Assembly: GCA_964016875.1 (NCBI GenBank)
Contig: OZ024730.1
Span: forward strand, 29,365,295 to 29,429,294
DNA length: 64,000 nucleotides
Source of the DNA: Fallopia convolvulus
Lineage: Eukaryota > Streptophyta > Magnoliopsida > Caryophyllales > Polygonaceae
Reading direction: 5' to 3'
Below, one piece after another: positions 50,365-60,259 of the stretch. Position 1 is the stretch's first letter, and each line of letters opens with the position of its first letter. The position numbers were made by a program, and so were the translations under genes. The notes under the pieces were generated by a model, which was not told the origin of the DNA, made no database searches, and saw only the letters and a program-made list of their open reading frames with translations.

Positions 50365-52305
50365 ATGGCTCAGGAACTTACTCAGGTAGGGAACAATACC
50401 AGTAAGCCGCCAAGGCTTATTACAGGAAGATTTGAAAGCTGGCAACGCGACATGAAGGATTGGATGCGTGGCCAAGACTACCAAGCCTGGTGTATCATTG
50501 AGAGGGGGAACTTCGAAATGGATCCAGCTATTGTCAACGACCTCTCAAAGTGGGGTCCCAATGAGTACAAGTGCATGGAGGCAAACTACAAAGCCAAACA
50601 GTACCTAAAGAGGTCCATGTGCGTACAAGATTGTGACAGGGTTGCAAACCTTGACACAACTAAGGAAATGTGGGAAGCCATCCAACAAATGCACGTTGGG
50701 AACTCAGATATCAGAGAAGATCTTCAGATGAATGCAAAAAGGGAGTTCTACAACTTCCAAATGGAAATGGGAGAGTCTGTCGATAGCTACCAATCCCGGT
50801 TTGAAGGACTTTGCACTAAGATGGAAGGATTGGGGATCACAAAAGAAGAAATCACCCACAAAATGAAGGTCCAACAGCTCTTCAATGGATTGACTGGAGA
50901 ATGGGCAAACGAGAGAACGATGTTCAAGGAAAACCCAGAAAATCGAACACTTATGCTCCATCAAGTGTTTGGAAAGCTAGTGGGACATGAGAAGAGGAAG
51001 ATCGATGATACAGAACAAACTCGAGCTCAAGGAGGGATCGCACTCAAGATCGAAAAGATGCTCAAATCAACCCAAGAACAACATGAAGACTCCAAAGAAG
51101 AAGAGGATGAAGAGCTAGTTCTTGTAACAAAGGCTCTTCGAAATTTCTACAAAGGAAAGTCTCAACGGAACATTGGGAACTGGGGAAAGGGACAGAGTTC
51201 CCAAAGAAAGCCCACAGAGAAGGATCTCTCAGAAGTGACTTGCTACAAATGCAACAGGAAAGGACATTTTGCGAAGGAATGCCCACAAGGAACTGATGGC
51301 AGGAAGCAAGGAAAGAAGGCCTACATCGCTACCTGGAGCGATGATGAAGACGAAGATCCTGAGTCATGGGCACTCCCAGACATGTGTGGCATGGCCATAG
51401 GAGAAACCACTGGGGAACAACCCAGTGAGGTAACCACTGAAACTGTTCTTGATTCCTTGAGTAACTATGAAAAACCTGAGTTGTTGAAAGTTCTTTCAAG
51501 TCTTCTCAAAGATAACATAAAACTGCAAAACAAGTTGGAAAAACAGGAACACATAAATTCTCAATTAGTTGGTCTTGAGCCCTGTCCCAACTGCATATCC
51601 TTTCTAGAAAAACTAAAGTCCCATGTGTCTCACATCGTAGATCTAGAAAGAGAAATCAAAGCTCTAGAGAAAGATGAGAACACCCTCTTGCAAAACCTGA
51701 GTAAGACTCCCGAACATCTTGAAGCCTCTAGTTCCCAAATTAAGTTTGTCCCAGCCAGACATGGCATAGGATACAAAGGTGAGTGCTCCAAGAACGGAAA
51801 GTTACCCCTGAGCGAACATGAGATCCATGAGTGTAGGGCCTTAGAACTCCAGTGCGAGAAACAGAAAAATGCTCATCTCGAGGAGAAAATCAGGGTCCTA
51901 GAGAGTGGAAACAATGGTGAGAAAGACTACTATACTGGGAACTCTGGACATAGAATCTATGTCAAAATTGCTAAGGGAAATGGGTCTCGGGTGTTCAAAA
52001 AAGAAACCATGGATAGGAACCGTATCCAGAGACCACACCCAAAATACTACCTGGGAGAATACTACAAGACATGTTGGCACTGTGGTGCTCATGGGCACTA
52101 CAAGGATGCATGTCCCAAGAAGAGAGCCCAAACCCCTAGAAGCCATGAGTTCCCAAACAGACAAAAACGTCATGCTCATCACCAAAGGAACTCCAACTCT
52201 CAAAATTCCAAAGACATCAACATTTCTGACTATATCTTGAATGAAAATGTTTTCCCTTTCAAGGGACCTGGCAAGAGTCATCTTGCCTGGGTATCAAAAC
52301 ACTAA
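50365..52305 (+). CDS. gag: Gag polyprotein of element 2 (646 aa)
   Basis: The only full-length frame of the two elements. Residues of about 15-200 resemble the copia gag/UBN2-type capsid region (RFESWQRDMKDWMRGQDYQAW is close to its start). Two zinc knuckles of the form CX2CX4HX4C sit at residues 293-306 (CYKCNRKGHFAKEC) and 570-583 (CWHCGAHGHYKDAC). Between them is a charged, probably coiled-coil stretch (about 370-480). The large size and second, distant knuckle fit the SIRE lineage. The start is the first ATG after the primer site, in the context CAAAATGGCT. The frame ends at TAA 52303-52305, and pol lies in the +1 frame, so Gag-Pol would need a frameshift or another recoding step. Gag assembles particles and binds RNA; this copy could in principle supply Gag in trans. 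Confidence 0.93.
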   Translation: MAQELTQVGNNTSKPPRLITGRFESWQRDMKDWMRGQDYQAWCIIERGNFEMDPAIVNDLSKWGPNEYKCMEANYKAKQYLKRSMCVQDCDRVANLDTTKEMWEAIQQMHVGNSDIREDLQMNAKREFYNFQMEMGESVDSYQSRFEGLCTKMEGLGITKEEITHKMKVQQLFNGLTGEWANERTMFKENPENRTLMLHQVFGKLVGHEKRKIDDTEQTRAQGGIALKIEKMLKSTQEQHEDSKEEEDEELVLVTKALRNFYKGKSQRNIGNWGKGQSSQRKPTEKDLSEVTCYKCNRKGHFAKECPQGTDGRKQGKKAYIATWSDDEDEDPESWALPDMCGMAIGETTGEQPSEVTTETVLDSLSNYEKPELLKVLSSLLKDNIKLQNKLEKQEHINSQLVGLEPCPNCISFLEKLKSHVSHIVDLEREIKALEKDENTLLQNLSKTPEHLEASSSQIKFVPARHGIGYKGECSKNGKLPLSEHEIHECRALELQCEKQKNAHLEEKIRVLESGNNGEKDYYTGNSGHRIYVKIAKGNGSRVFKKETMDRNRIQRPHPKYYLGEYYKTCWHCGAHGHYKDACPKKRAQTPRSHEFPNRQKRHAHHQRNSNSQNSKDINISDYILNENVFPFKGPGKSHLAWVSKH

Positions 52306-52315
52306 CTTTTCCATG

Positions 52316-52780
52316 TAGGTGGCAGTGAGAGGGAACAGTACATGGTTCATAGATAGTGGATGCTCGAACCATATGACAGGAAACAAGGATATCCTCATCT
52401 CACTCCACACTCATGCCGAAGGAGGCCATGTCTCATTTGGCAACAAGAACAAGGGAGAAGTTATTGGAAAAGGAGAAGTGTTGCTCAATAGATCTATTAA
52501 AGTTAGCAATGTAAATCTGGTAAAGGGTCTGGGATACAATCTGCTGAGTATCTCCCCGATGTGTGATCAAGGGAACAACATCGTCACTTTCGACTCAGAT
52601 GAATGTCTCGTCATCAACAAGAAGACCAACAAAGTAATTCTGAGAGGAAGAAGATACAACAATGTGTATGTGGTGGACACCAACTTTGAACCACCAATGA
52701 AGTTGTGCCTTGCGAGTTCCCAAGATGACACGGAACTCTGGCATCGAAGACTGGGACATGCTGGTGTAAATAAATCCTGA
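52316..52780 (+). pseudogene. Element 2 pol: protease and zinc region of integrase, broken
   Basis: Just downstream of the gag stop the pol frame has TAG at 52316-52318 where element 1 has CAG, then runs open. The DSG motif (WFIDSGCSNHMTG) marks the aspartic protease. ELWHRRLGHAGVN gives the His pair of the integrase HHCC zinc site. A one-base deletion near 52770 relative to element 1 throws the frame to a TGA at 52778-52780. Confidence 0.9.
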
Positions 52781-52839
52781 AGCTTTATCTACAGGATCTG
52801 GTCATTGGTCTTCCACGGATCAATCTCGAAGGAGTCAAA

Positions 52840-53652
52840 ATGTGTGAAGCATGTGTTCGAGGGAAACCGACCAGGACCTCCTTCAAACCCAAGAAGGTGG
52901 TAAGCACAACCAGGTCCCTGGAGTTAATTCACATGGATCTCTGTGGTCCCATGAGAACAGCTAGCTACGGTGGAAAAAGGTACATGTATGTTTTAATTGA
53001 TGATTTTTCAAGATTCACCTGGGTTATTTTCTTGAAGGCAAAATCACAAGCGTTTGAAGAATTTGAGCCCTTCATCAAAAGAACAGAAGTAAGCTTGGGG
53101 CTGAAACTGAAAGCAATCAGATCTGATCACGGAACTGAGTTTCAAAACTCGGAGTTCCTAAACTTCTGTGAGCAAAATGGGATCTCTCACAACTTTTCAG
53201 CTCCTCGCACTCCTCAGCAAAATGGAGTGATCGAGAGAAAGAACAGAACTCTGGAGGACATGGCTAGAACCATGATGATCGAAAGTGGAGTTCCTGAGTA
53301 CTTCTGGACTGAAGCCATCTCCACAGCTACATACATCCTGAATCGAGCCATGACAAGGCCCCTGATCAACAAGACTTCCTATGAGCTCATCAAAGGGAGA
53401 AAACCAAACATCTCACACTTGAGAACATTTGGTTGCACATGTTTTGTTCACAACAACGGCAAAGACAATCTTGGCAAATTCGACCCCAGAAGCGACGAAG
53501 GGATCTTCCTGGGATACTCATCACAAAGCAAGGCTTACAAGGTCTACAATAAAAGAACCAAGAAGATAGAGGAAAGCATTCATGTCGTCTTCAATGAAAA
53601 GTCTGTAAAGATGGGAACCGAGACCCAAGGGAAGGGAACTCTGTTCAACTAG
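52840..53652 (+). pseudogene. Element 2 pol: integrase core
   Basis: After the frameshift the frame resumes (CEAC provides the Cys pair of HHCC). The core triad is complete within this 270-residue segment: Asp33 (HMDLCG), Asp96 (RSDHGTEF) and Glu132 (GVIERKN), with 35 residues between the last two. The copia-type C-terminal motifs follow (LGYSSQSKAYKVYN). A one-base deletion near 53648 ends the frame at TAG 53650-53652. Integrase inserts the cDNA, and the 5-bp target duplications around both elements fit this enzyme class. Confidence 0.92.
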
Positions 53653-54125
53653 TTAGACATGAAGACGATGATAATGACGAGGATGAGCCAAGGAAAAGGG
53701 ATGAAGACTATCCAAGTGCAAGCAACATCCCACAACCAGGGAACAACGACGAAGGTCCAACCCTCACTGATCAAACCTCCCTCGAGGCTCCTTCCTCAGA
53801 AGAACTACAAGACACCTCCAACTCTCTTGAGGTCCCCTCTTCAGGGAACAACTCTGCTGTCCCCCAAGACAATACCCTGCCAGAATCAAGTATTCAAGGG
53901 GAACAAAGAGGGAACCTGCCAGAAAACTCTGAAGAAACATCAAATGAAGAAGCTTAAGATGAGAGTTCCCATGACAGAGAAACACCAACTGAGGATGATA
54001 CACATACAAGAACCTTTCAACAAAGGAAGGACCACCCCATTGAGAACATCATCTCCTCTCTTGATAAAGGTGTACAAACTCGTTCCTTTCTCAATAATTT
54101 TTGTGCTTTTAACGCGTTTGTTTCT
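53653..54125 (+). pseudogene. Element 2 pol: acidic linker between integrase and RT
   Basis: In the proper pol frame this reads an Asp/Glu-rich linker homologous to 23330-23790 of element 1. It contains an in-frame TAA at 53955-53957 where element 1 has GAA. An open frame in another register (53659-54159) is a shadow. The linker sequence is poorly conserved between the copies, and I recognise no domain. Confidence 0.75.
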
Positions 54126-54566
54126 ATGGTGGAACCCAAAAATATCAAAGAAGCCTTGAAGGACCCAGATTGGATTCAAGCCATGCAAGAAGAACTCCTC
54201 CAATTCGAGAGGAACAAAGTCTGGAAGCTAGTTCCTAGGCCCAAAAACAAGAACATCATAGGAACTCGATGGGTCTTTAGGAACAAGCTCGATGATACTG
54301 GAGTTGTAGAAAGGAACAAGGCTAGGTTAGTAGCACAAGGATACAGGCAAGAGGAAGGGATTGAATACGATGAGACCTTCGCACCAGTTGCCAAGATCGA
54401 GGCAATCACACTCCTCATCGCCTATGCCGCTCACAAGGGATTCAAACTTTATCAAATGGATGTGAAAACAGCCTTCCTCAATGGACATCTCAAGGAAGAA
54501 GTGTATGTAGCCCAACCTCCAGGATTCGAAGATGAGAAACTAACCCAACCATGTCTATTTCCTTGA
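54126..54566 (+). pseudogene. Element 2 pol: RT N-terminal half
   Basis: Homologous to the RVT_2 family of copia reverse transcriptases: WKLVPRPKNKNIIGTRWVFR, then YDETFAPVAKIEAI and QMDVKTAFLNGHLKEEVYV, which includes the first catalytic Asp region. A one-base insertion near 54541 shifts the frame at KLPNHVYF. A second one-base insertion near 54596 follows, so about 18 codons are garbled before the correct frame returns. Confidence 0.92.
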
Positions 54567-54596
54567 GAGGGCCCTTTACGGACTCAAACAAGCTCC

Positions 54597-55660
54597 TCCG
54601 AGCTTGGTATGACAGGTTTGCTCAATTCCCCTTGTCCCATGGGTACATTCGTGGTTCCATAGACAAGACTTTGTTTTTAAAGAAAGAATCTAAAGACATT
54701 TTGATTGTGCAAGTATATGTTGATGACATTGTGTTTGGAGCAACTAACAAAACTCTTGTAGAGAAGTTTAAGGACCTCATGAGCAGTGAGTTTGAAATGA
54801 GTCTCATTGGGGAACTCACGTTCTTTTTGGGACTTCAAATATCCCAAACCAAGGAGGGAACAAAGATTCATCAACAGAAATACATCAAGGAAATGCTTGT
54901 GAAGTATGGGATGGAACATTCAAAGCCCATTGACACCCCCATCTCACCAAATTCAAGGCTCAATGCGGATGAAACAGGTATCAGTGTGGACCAAAGGAAC
55001 TATCGAGGTATGATCGGGTCCCTTCTCTACTTAACAGCTAGTAGACCTGATATCATGTTCTCCGTATGTCTTTGTGCTCGTTTTCAAGCTAACCCTAAGG
55101 AATCACACCTGAAAGAGGTGAAGAGAATTTACAGGTATCTCAAAGGGAACGATAACTTGTGCCTTTGGTATCCAAGGAACAGTTCCCTTGAGCTCATTGC
55201 ATACACAAATGTAGATTTTGCAGGGCACTTGGTTGACAGAAAGAGCACATCAGGAATGGCCCAGTTCCTAGGGTCATGCTTAGTCTCGTGGGGATCTAAA
55301 AAGCAAAACTCAGTGGCACTCTCCACAGCTGAAGCCGAATATGTGGCTGCCGCATCATGTTGTTCCCAAGTTCTATGGCTTAAGTCACAACTCCAGGATT
55401 ACAATATGTCTTTTGGCCCAGTTCCCATACTTTGTGATAACACTAGTGCCATAAACATTTCCAAAAATCATGTGCATCATTCTAGAACTAAGCATATTGA
55501 TATAAGGCATCACTTTCTACGTGACAATGTTGAAAATGGGAACATCTCGATGGAACACTGTAGAACTGAAGAGCAAATTGCGGACATTCTTACCAAAGCT
55601 TTAGACAGACATCCCTACCAACATTTTCGAATGCTTCTAGGGATGATAACTCTAAACTAA
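54597..55660 (+). pseudogene. Element 2 pol: RT C-terminal half and RNase H
   Basis: The RT catalytic motif YVDD is intact (Asp codons at 54722-54727), unlike element 1. The RNase H domain reads YTNVDFAG where element 1 reads YTDADFA. The first Asp, expected to bind metal, is Asn (AAT at 55208-55210). STAEAEY and LCDNTSA motifs follow, and the frame ends ITLN, TAA at 55658-55660. With its upstream breaks, this copy could make neither a full RT nor an active RNase H. Confidence 0.93.
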
Positions 55661-56407
55661 ACAAGTCCCTGTTTGTCTCTCTCTCAATGCCTGACTAGTT
55701 TATATAAGATTGCATGATAGGGAACTTGGATTTATTGCATTCACTATGCCATGATTACTAGTCTAGAGAAAAATGTGTACAAAGGACCTCTATTTCTTTT
55801 GGCCCAAAATGATCAACCAGAGTTCCCTTTATCCCTCATTACAAGCCACCATGACGGTTGATCATATGACCCACCCTAAGCTAGGGACCAGACAAATGCT
55901 TCTCATGAGCCAAAATATTTCCTTTATCGAGTTGCAAATTGTCTGGTTCCTTTGAGTTCCCTAGCCCCACAAAAAAATGAGTGTGAAGTTCCCTTAACCA
56001 CTTCACTCTCCCTGACCTTGATAAGATCATGGGAACTGATGCATCTATAAAGGGAACGCTGACTAATCTTCAAAGAAAAACCGTCACTTGGGAAGCGGAC
56101 TTTTGTGTCAGAGGCTCTGAAGCGTTAAAGGCCAAGTATTCAAAATTTGAAAAGGACATCCCAAGAGATTGTGACGCGTGTCCAGAGGCGTGGTTGAGAA
56201 GTTGAAACGGTGCCCCACGTTCATTGGGCAACGGTTATCGAGGTTATTCCACTTCCCTTTCTACCCTTCACTTCCTCTCTCCTTTAAAACCACTCTTTGC
56301 CATTTTTGGGCCCTTTATTCCATCTTACATCTCTGTCAATCGTCTTCCCAAAATCTCTTTCACTCTCTTTTCAAGAAACCTCCAAAACCTCCCAATCTCT
56401 TACAAAA
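55661..56407 (+). other. Spacer between pol and ORF3 in element 2
   Basis: About 750 bp with several GGGAAC/GTTCCC hexamers and no conserved protein. It matches 21013-21780 of element 1 in reverse. It may carry signals for making an ORF3 message, but I see no clear splice site or promoter. Confidence 0.55.
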
Positions 56408-58800
56408 ATGGCCCCTCAACACACCTTCGCCCATATCAAAGCGTGGGTACATGCCAATCCTCGCATCCTCTTCGTCTCTCAACTAAAAGAGATCGAGCAA
56501 GAATCGGACCCAACGATGAAGGATGTTCTTATCCAAGGGCTATACAATCAAGTAAGCCCCTTCTTGCCCCTCTTCCTCCTCAGGCCGACAAAACCGTCTC
56601 CTGGACCTCTTCCTCCTCCGAATCTCTTCCTCTCCCTCCTTCCCACACCAACACCTCCTCCGGAGTTGTCATCGTTGACAACTTCGGAGACGCTCGCCCC
56701 TCAATCAATGAAAAACCCCACAAATCCAAACACCGCCATTCATCCAAACGCCGTCACTCATCAAAAGACCCCTCAACACCCAAAAAATCCAAACACTCCC
56801 ACGACCCCTCAAAATCCAAAAAGTGTAAACACTCTGCGGCCTCTGAATTCTCGGAGCCCAGAAAGAAGGCTTTCTTCAAGTTTGAGGACTACCTGAACTG
56901 CTCCAAGGAGAGTTCTTGTGCTCCCAAACCTCCTTACCCTTTCCCTTCCGACGATGGGACCTCTGAACCCCAGAGTCTACTCCCCTCTTCCTCCTTCATC
57001 CCTCCTCTTCAAATCGAGGGACCTTCCAAACCCACTCTCACAAAACAACCGACTCCTCCTCCACCATCTTCTCCAAATCCCGCCACGATGGGAACTCCAC
57101 CTTCCCAACCTTCTTCACTTCCTCCCGTTCCCATCATTATGGGATCTCCAACTCCACCTTCACCTCACAAAACTCCTTCTCCTCCCTCTTCACCAAAACA
57201 CATCTCCACCACTCCCATTTCTACTTCAAGGATCTCTACTCCCCAGGTCACCAGATCCCTTCCTCCCCCTTCCACTCAACTAACGACCCCTCTTCCTTAT
57301 TCTCCTCTCCCGTCTTCCATCACATCTCCCACCACCACCAAACTCCCCTCTCCCTCACCATCCAAAAGTACCGTCGCTCTCACCTCAGACGACGACGATC
57401 TTCCTCTCTCTGTGGTCATCGGCAAAATGACCAAGGACCCTCCTCCAATCATCATGGGAACTCTGGAGGAGGAATCCCAGCTCAAGGCAATCGAGGAAGA
57501 GCTCAATCGGAGCCCCTCTGAGCACACAGTCTCCCAAGGGACAAAGTCCCCAGAAAAGGTGGCTCCCGACGAGCCCAAGGAGAGAAGGGACCTCGCACCA
57601 GCTGGAGGTGCTGAGGCAACAATGAGTCATCCTGAAGATGACGCGGAGGAATCAAGCTCGAGCTCCTCCGAGGAAGAAGGGACCTCCCAAGATGAGGTCG
57701 AAGAAGAAGAAGAAGCTCCAGCCGCTAAGGAGCAAGCACGGATCCCCACCCCTGGACACCAAATGGTGGTGTCCACGAGTTTCCAACCACCAAGGGACCG
57801 CGTGCTTATGATTGAAGCGGCTACACCCCCTCAGCAGAAAGGACCTCGCACGGTCTCTAGGGGGAACACATCTAAAAGAACTTCAAGGAAGGGGAAGGGG
57901 ACCTCTTCCACCAAGCATCATGTCGATGAGCGCAGGAAGCTTCTTCCTCCCCTCATTGTTTCAGAAGAAGTGCTGACTGAAAATGGTCTAGGGGAACTGT
58001 GGGACCTGATCAAGGCCTAGGGCTGGGAGAGACTCTGCCAAGAGACTGTGAGCTTAGATCCCTCACAAGTGCGTCGATTCTACAACAACTTCACTATCAC
58101 CAATGACGGCACTCAGGGAACTCTCTCCCACTAAGGCGATGAGTTCTTTTTTACAACGTCGACAATCCGCCTTCAACTCCAGGTCCCTGGTCAAGGGCTT
58201 AGCGAGGTGCCCAGCAAGCTCTGGGGCGAATTCAATAGCGCCGAGGTGTGCAACACAAATTTTGAGGGTCGGGTTCCCTCTAAAGTCCTCTCGACGTATC
58301 ACCTATCCTTGGTTGCCAAGCTCGCTCACCAATTCATCATCAACGTGGTGATCCCGCGCCAAGAGAAGCGCTTGGTCGTCAACATCCCAGATGCCATCAT
58401 TCTCTACCACTTCCTCCTCAAGAAGCCCATAATTCTTCCCCGAATAATCCTTGGGCACATGGAGAAGTGCATGGCCTCCAAGTCCCACTCCCTTCCCTAC
58501 TCCGGGCTGATCAAGAAGCTCCTACAAAAAGAGGGTCTTTACGACGCCTCTAAAGACGAAATCGAGCTTGGAAGGGAACTGGACATTACAGTTGCCCAGA
58601 AGATGAGGCACTCGGAACCTGTAGAGGAGGCAGCTCCACTAGAGTCTGGTCCACAAGAGGGGAACTCTCCAGTGTTTCTCCGCATTGCCAACACCCTCGA
58701 CCAGATTGCTAGGGACCAAGCAGTGTTGGCCAGAGGACAAGAAAAGCTTACACAAGTCCTTACGCGCCTATGTGACGCCCTGTTCCCTCAGAACCCATGA
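56408..58800 (+). pseudogene. Element 2 ORF3 ('env-like', plant transposon-protein domain), broken
   Basis: Starts at ATG 56408 (MAPQHTFAHIKAW) and spans about 797 codons to TGA 58798-58800. Order: N-terminal helix-rich part, Lys/Ser/His-rich basic repeats (HKSKHRHSSKRRHSSKD), a Pro/Ser/Thr-rich region, acidic and Glu-rich stretches, a basic patch, then a domain of about 190 residues (from about 57940) with LSLVAKLAHQFIINVVIP and SLPYSGLIKKLLQKEGLYD. This resembles Pfam Transposase_32. A short heptad-like C-terminus follows (TLDQIARDQAVLARGQEKL). Lesions: a frameshift near 56575, TAG at 58018-58020 and TAA at 58132-58134. The stops sit at different places from those in element 1, so the two decayed independently. 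No transmembrane or fusion features are evident. Confidence 0.82.
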
Positions 58801-58951
58801 TCTCTCCTTTCTTGTTCCTTTAATCCAAAAATGACTACAAATTGTACTTGGGTTCCCCTTGTACATATTATCTTAAGTAATGAAATGGTCTTTATTTTGA
58901 TTGCGTGTTCCCTTCTTTCCTATTATTGCTTTACTTGTTTTCGATGATGTC

Positions 58952-58965
58952 AAAAGGGGGAAAGA
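58952..58965 (+). promoter_or_regulatory. Upstream polypurine tract of element 2
   Basis: AAAAGGGGGAAAGA preceded by GATGATGTC. It is nearly the same as the terminal tract 240 bp downstream. Repeated polypurine tracts before the 3' LTR are a known Sirevirus trait. Confidence 0.75.
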
Positions 58966-59189
58966 CAAAAAATGCGAGATGAGTTAAAAGTTTAAGTTAT
59001 CACAGACCACGCATAAGCTAAGAGGGAACAATTGCATAAAAAGCTCAATAGGAACTATGTGTCTCACCAGAAGTGGTTCCCTAAATCTAAAAGTTTCACT
59101 AAAAGTGACTTCCCAAAATCATACTTAGGAACTCATCAGCATATCATTCATTGAAATACTTGCATTTTTGTGATGGGTTTGTCATCATC

Positions 59190-59202
59190 AAAAAGGGGGA
59201 AA
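59190..59202 (+). promoter_or_regulatory. Terminal polypurine tract of element 2
   Basis: AAAAAGGGGGAAA lies one base before the LTR start at 59204 and is preceded by GTCATCATC. It is the expected primer for plus-strand synthesis. Confidence 0.92.
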
Positions 59203-59203
59203 T

Positions 59204-60259
59204 TGTTGGGACATTGTTGGGACCTCTGGTTCTAAACAACGGATCAATGATGTAATTCTCTCTAAGTTTTGATAATGACAAACACCATAGGGAACTAATG
59301 TGGTTTGTTCAAGTATTTCTAAGGAACACAGGTACAACCAAGAACTCTTATGAATGACCAAAAGCCAGTGCAGGCCACAATGAAGAGTTCCCATCAAGGG
59401 AACTCTGAAGAGGAAAGTTCCCATGAAATGGGAACGCCCAGAAACAATCAAGAGAACACAAGCTTACAACGATGAAAAGTTTCCATCAGAACTCTGAAGA
59501 AGACAGTTCCCATGACATGGGAAATCACATGTGAGGACAACGACCGTTCAGCGCAGATCGCGGGATTCTGTCTCAGACAGCCCGAGGGAACAGTCTGAGG
59601 ATCAGACTGTCACGCTTCATCCAACGGTCCGATTGATCCAAGAAGTTGACCTAGTTCAAACCAAAGTCACATGTGAAGAAAGTACAGCTTGAGCATCAAG
59701 CAAAGGGCATTTTGGACACAAACGAAAGATGCGACTGCCCAAGCTCAATGGACTATAAAGCCAAATGAATAGTACTCGGTCTGAGCACTTCTCACAGAAC
59801 TTTCAAATACCCACATCAGAGAAAAGAAAGAAAAGGAAGAGAAGTCCCCGCCGGCGAGTGTGTGATCTCGACGACGGTGAAGCTGAAGTTCCCAGAAGCA
59901 AGGGAACTGAGAAGTCAGCGTAAGGTTTGAGTTACTTGTGTTTTGCTGTTGTGAGCTTAGGAACTCAGTTGAGAGGATTTACTAGTGTTGCTAGAGTTAG
60001 GAAGAACTTGTAGGAACAGAGAAGTGTAAATCCGGCTGTGTAACTAAGGAACAAAGCAATCAATATATGTAAGTCATTAAAAATCCTCCAAGCAGAGGTA
60101 GAGGTTTACCCATACAACTAGTTGGTTGTAGTGGGGTTCCTCTATAAAGGAACTGTGCCTTTTACTGTTTTTATTACTTGCGATTATTTACTTCCGCTTC
60201 CTTGGGAACAGCTTAATTGCCAGTTCCCAAGCTCACTGCTAACAGATTACGATCCAACA
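59204..60259 (+). repeat. 3' LTR of element 2 (1056 bp)
   Basis: Complete LTR, TGTTGG to CCAACA. TATA box at 59754-59759. Eleven GTTCCC or GGGAAC hexamers were counted by hand, where about 0.5 is expected for random sequence. Most are in inverted pairs: 59387-59403, 59417-59435, 59506-59524 (one arm mutated), 59888-59907 and 60201-60231. CACATGTG occurs twice (near 59526 and 59668). A short open frame at 60122-60313 runs from LTR into satellite and is not a gene. Confidence 0.95.

Larger units (their letters stand above)
58801..59203 (+). other. 3' untranslated region of element 2
   Basis: About 400 bp between the ORF3 stop and the 3' LTR, holding two polypurine tracts about 240 bp apart and no gene. 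The equivalent part of element 1 was lost in its deletion. Confidence 0.8.
47835..60259 (+). mobile_element. Element 2: Sirevirus-type Ty1/copia retrotransposon, plus strand, with a solo LTR insertion
   Basis: It is bounded by TGTTGG...CCAACA and a perfect 5-bp duplication ATAAA (47830-47834 and 60260-60264), with the satellite continuing in phase. Length is 12,425 bp, or 11,014 bp without the inserted solo LTR and its duplication. Order: 5' LTR, primer site, gag (intact), pol (several frameshifts and stops), ORF3 (broken), two polypurine tracts, 3' LTR. The two LTRs differ by about 19 substitutions and one 4-bp indel over 1.06 kb by hand count, so it is probably younger than element 1. The large gag with two CCHC knuckles, the ORF after pol and the repeated polypurine tracts are features reported for Sireviruses. 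Confidence 0.96.

Noticed and set aside
53659..54159. 166-residue open frame after integrase in element 2
   Set aside because: It is the wrong register of the pol linker after a one-base deletion. The homologous protein reads in the next frame.
56408..58800. Calling ORF3 a true envelope glycoprotein
   Set aside because: I see no signal peptide, transmembrane anchor, fusion peptide or cysteine pattern in the correct frame. The name 'env-like' is kept only as a positional label.
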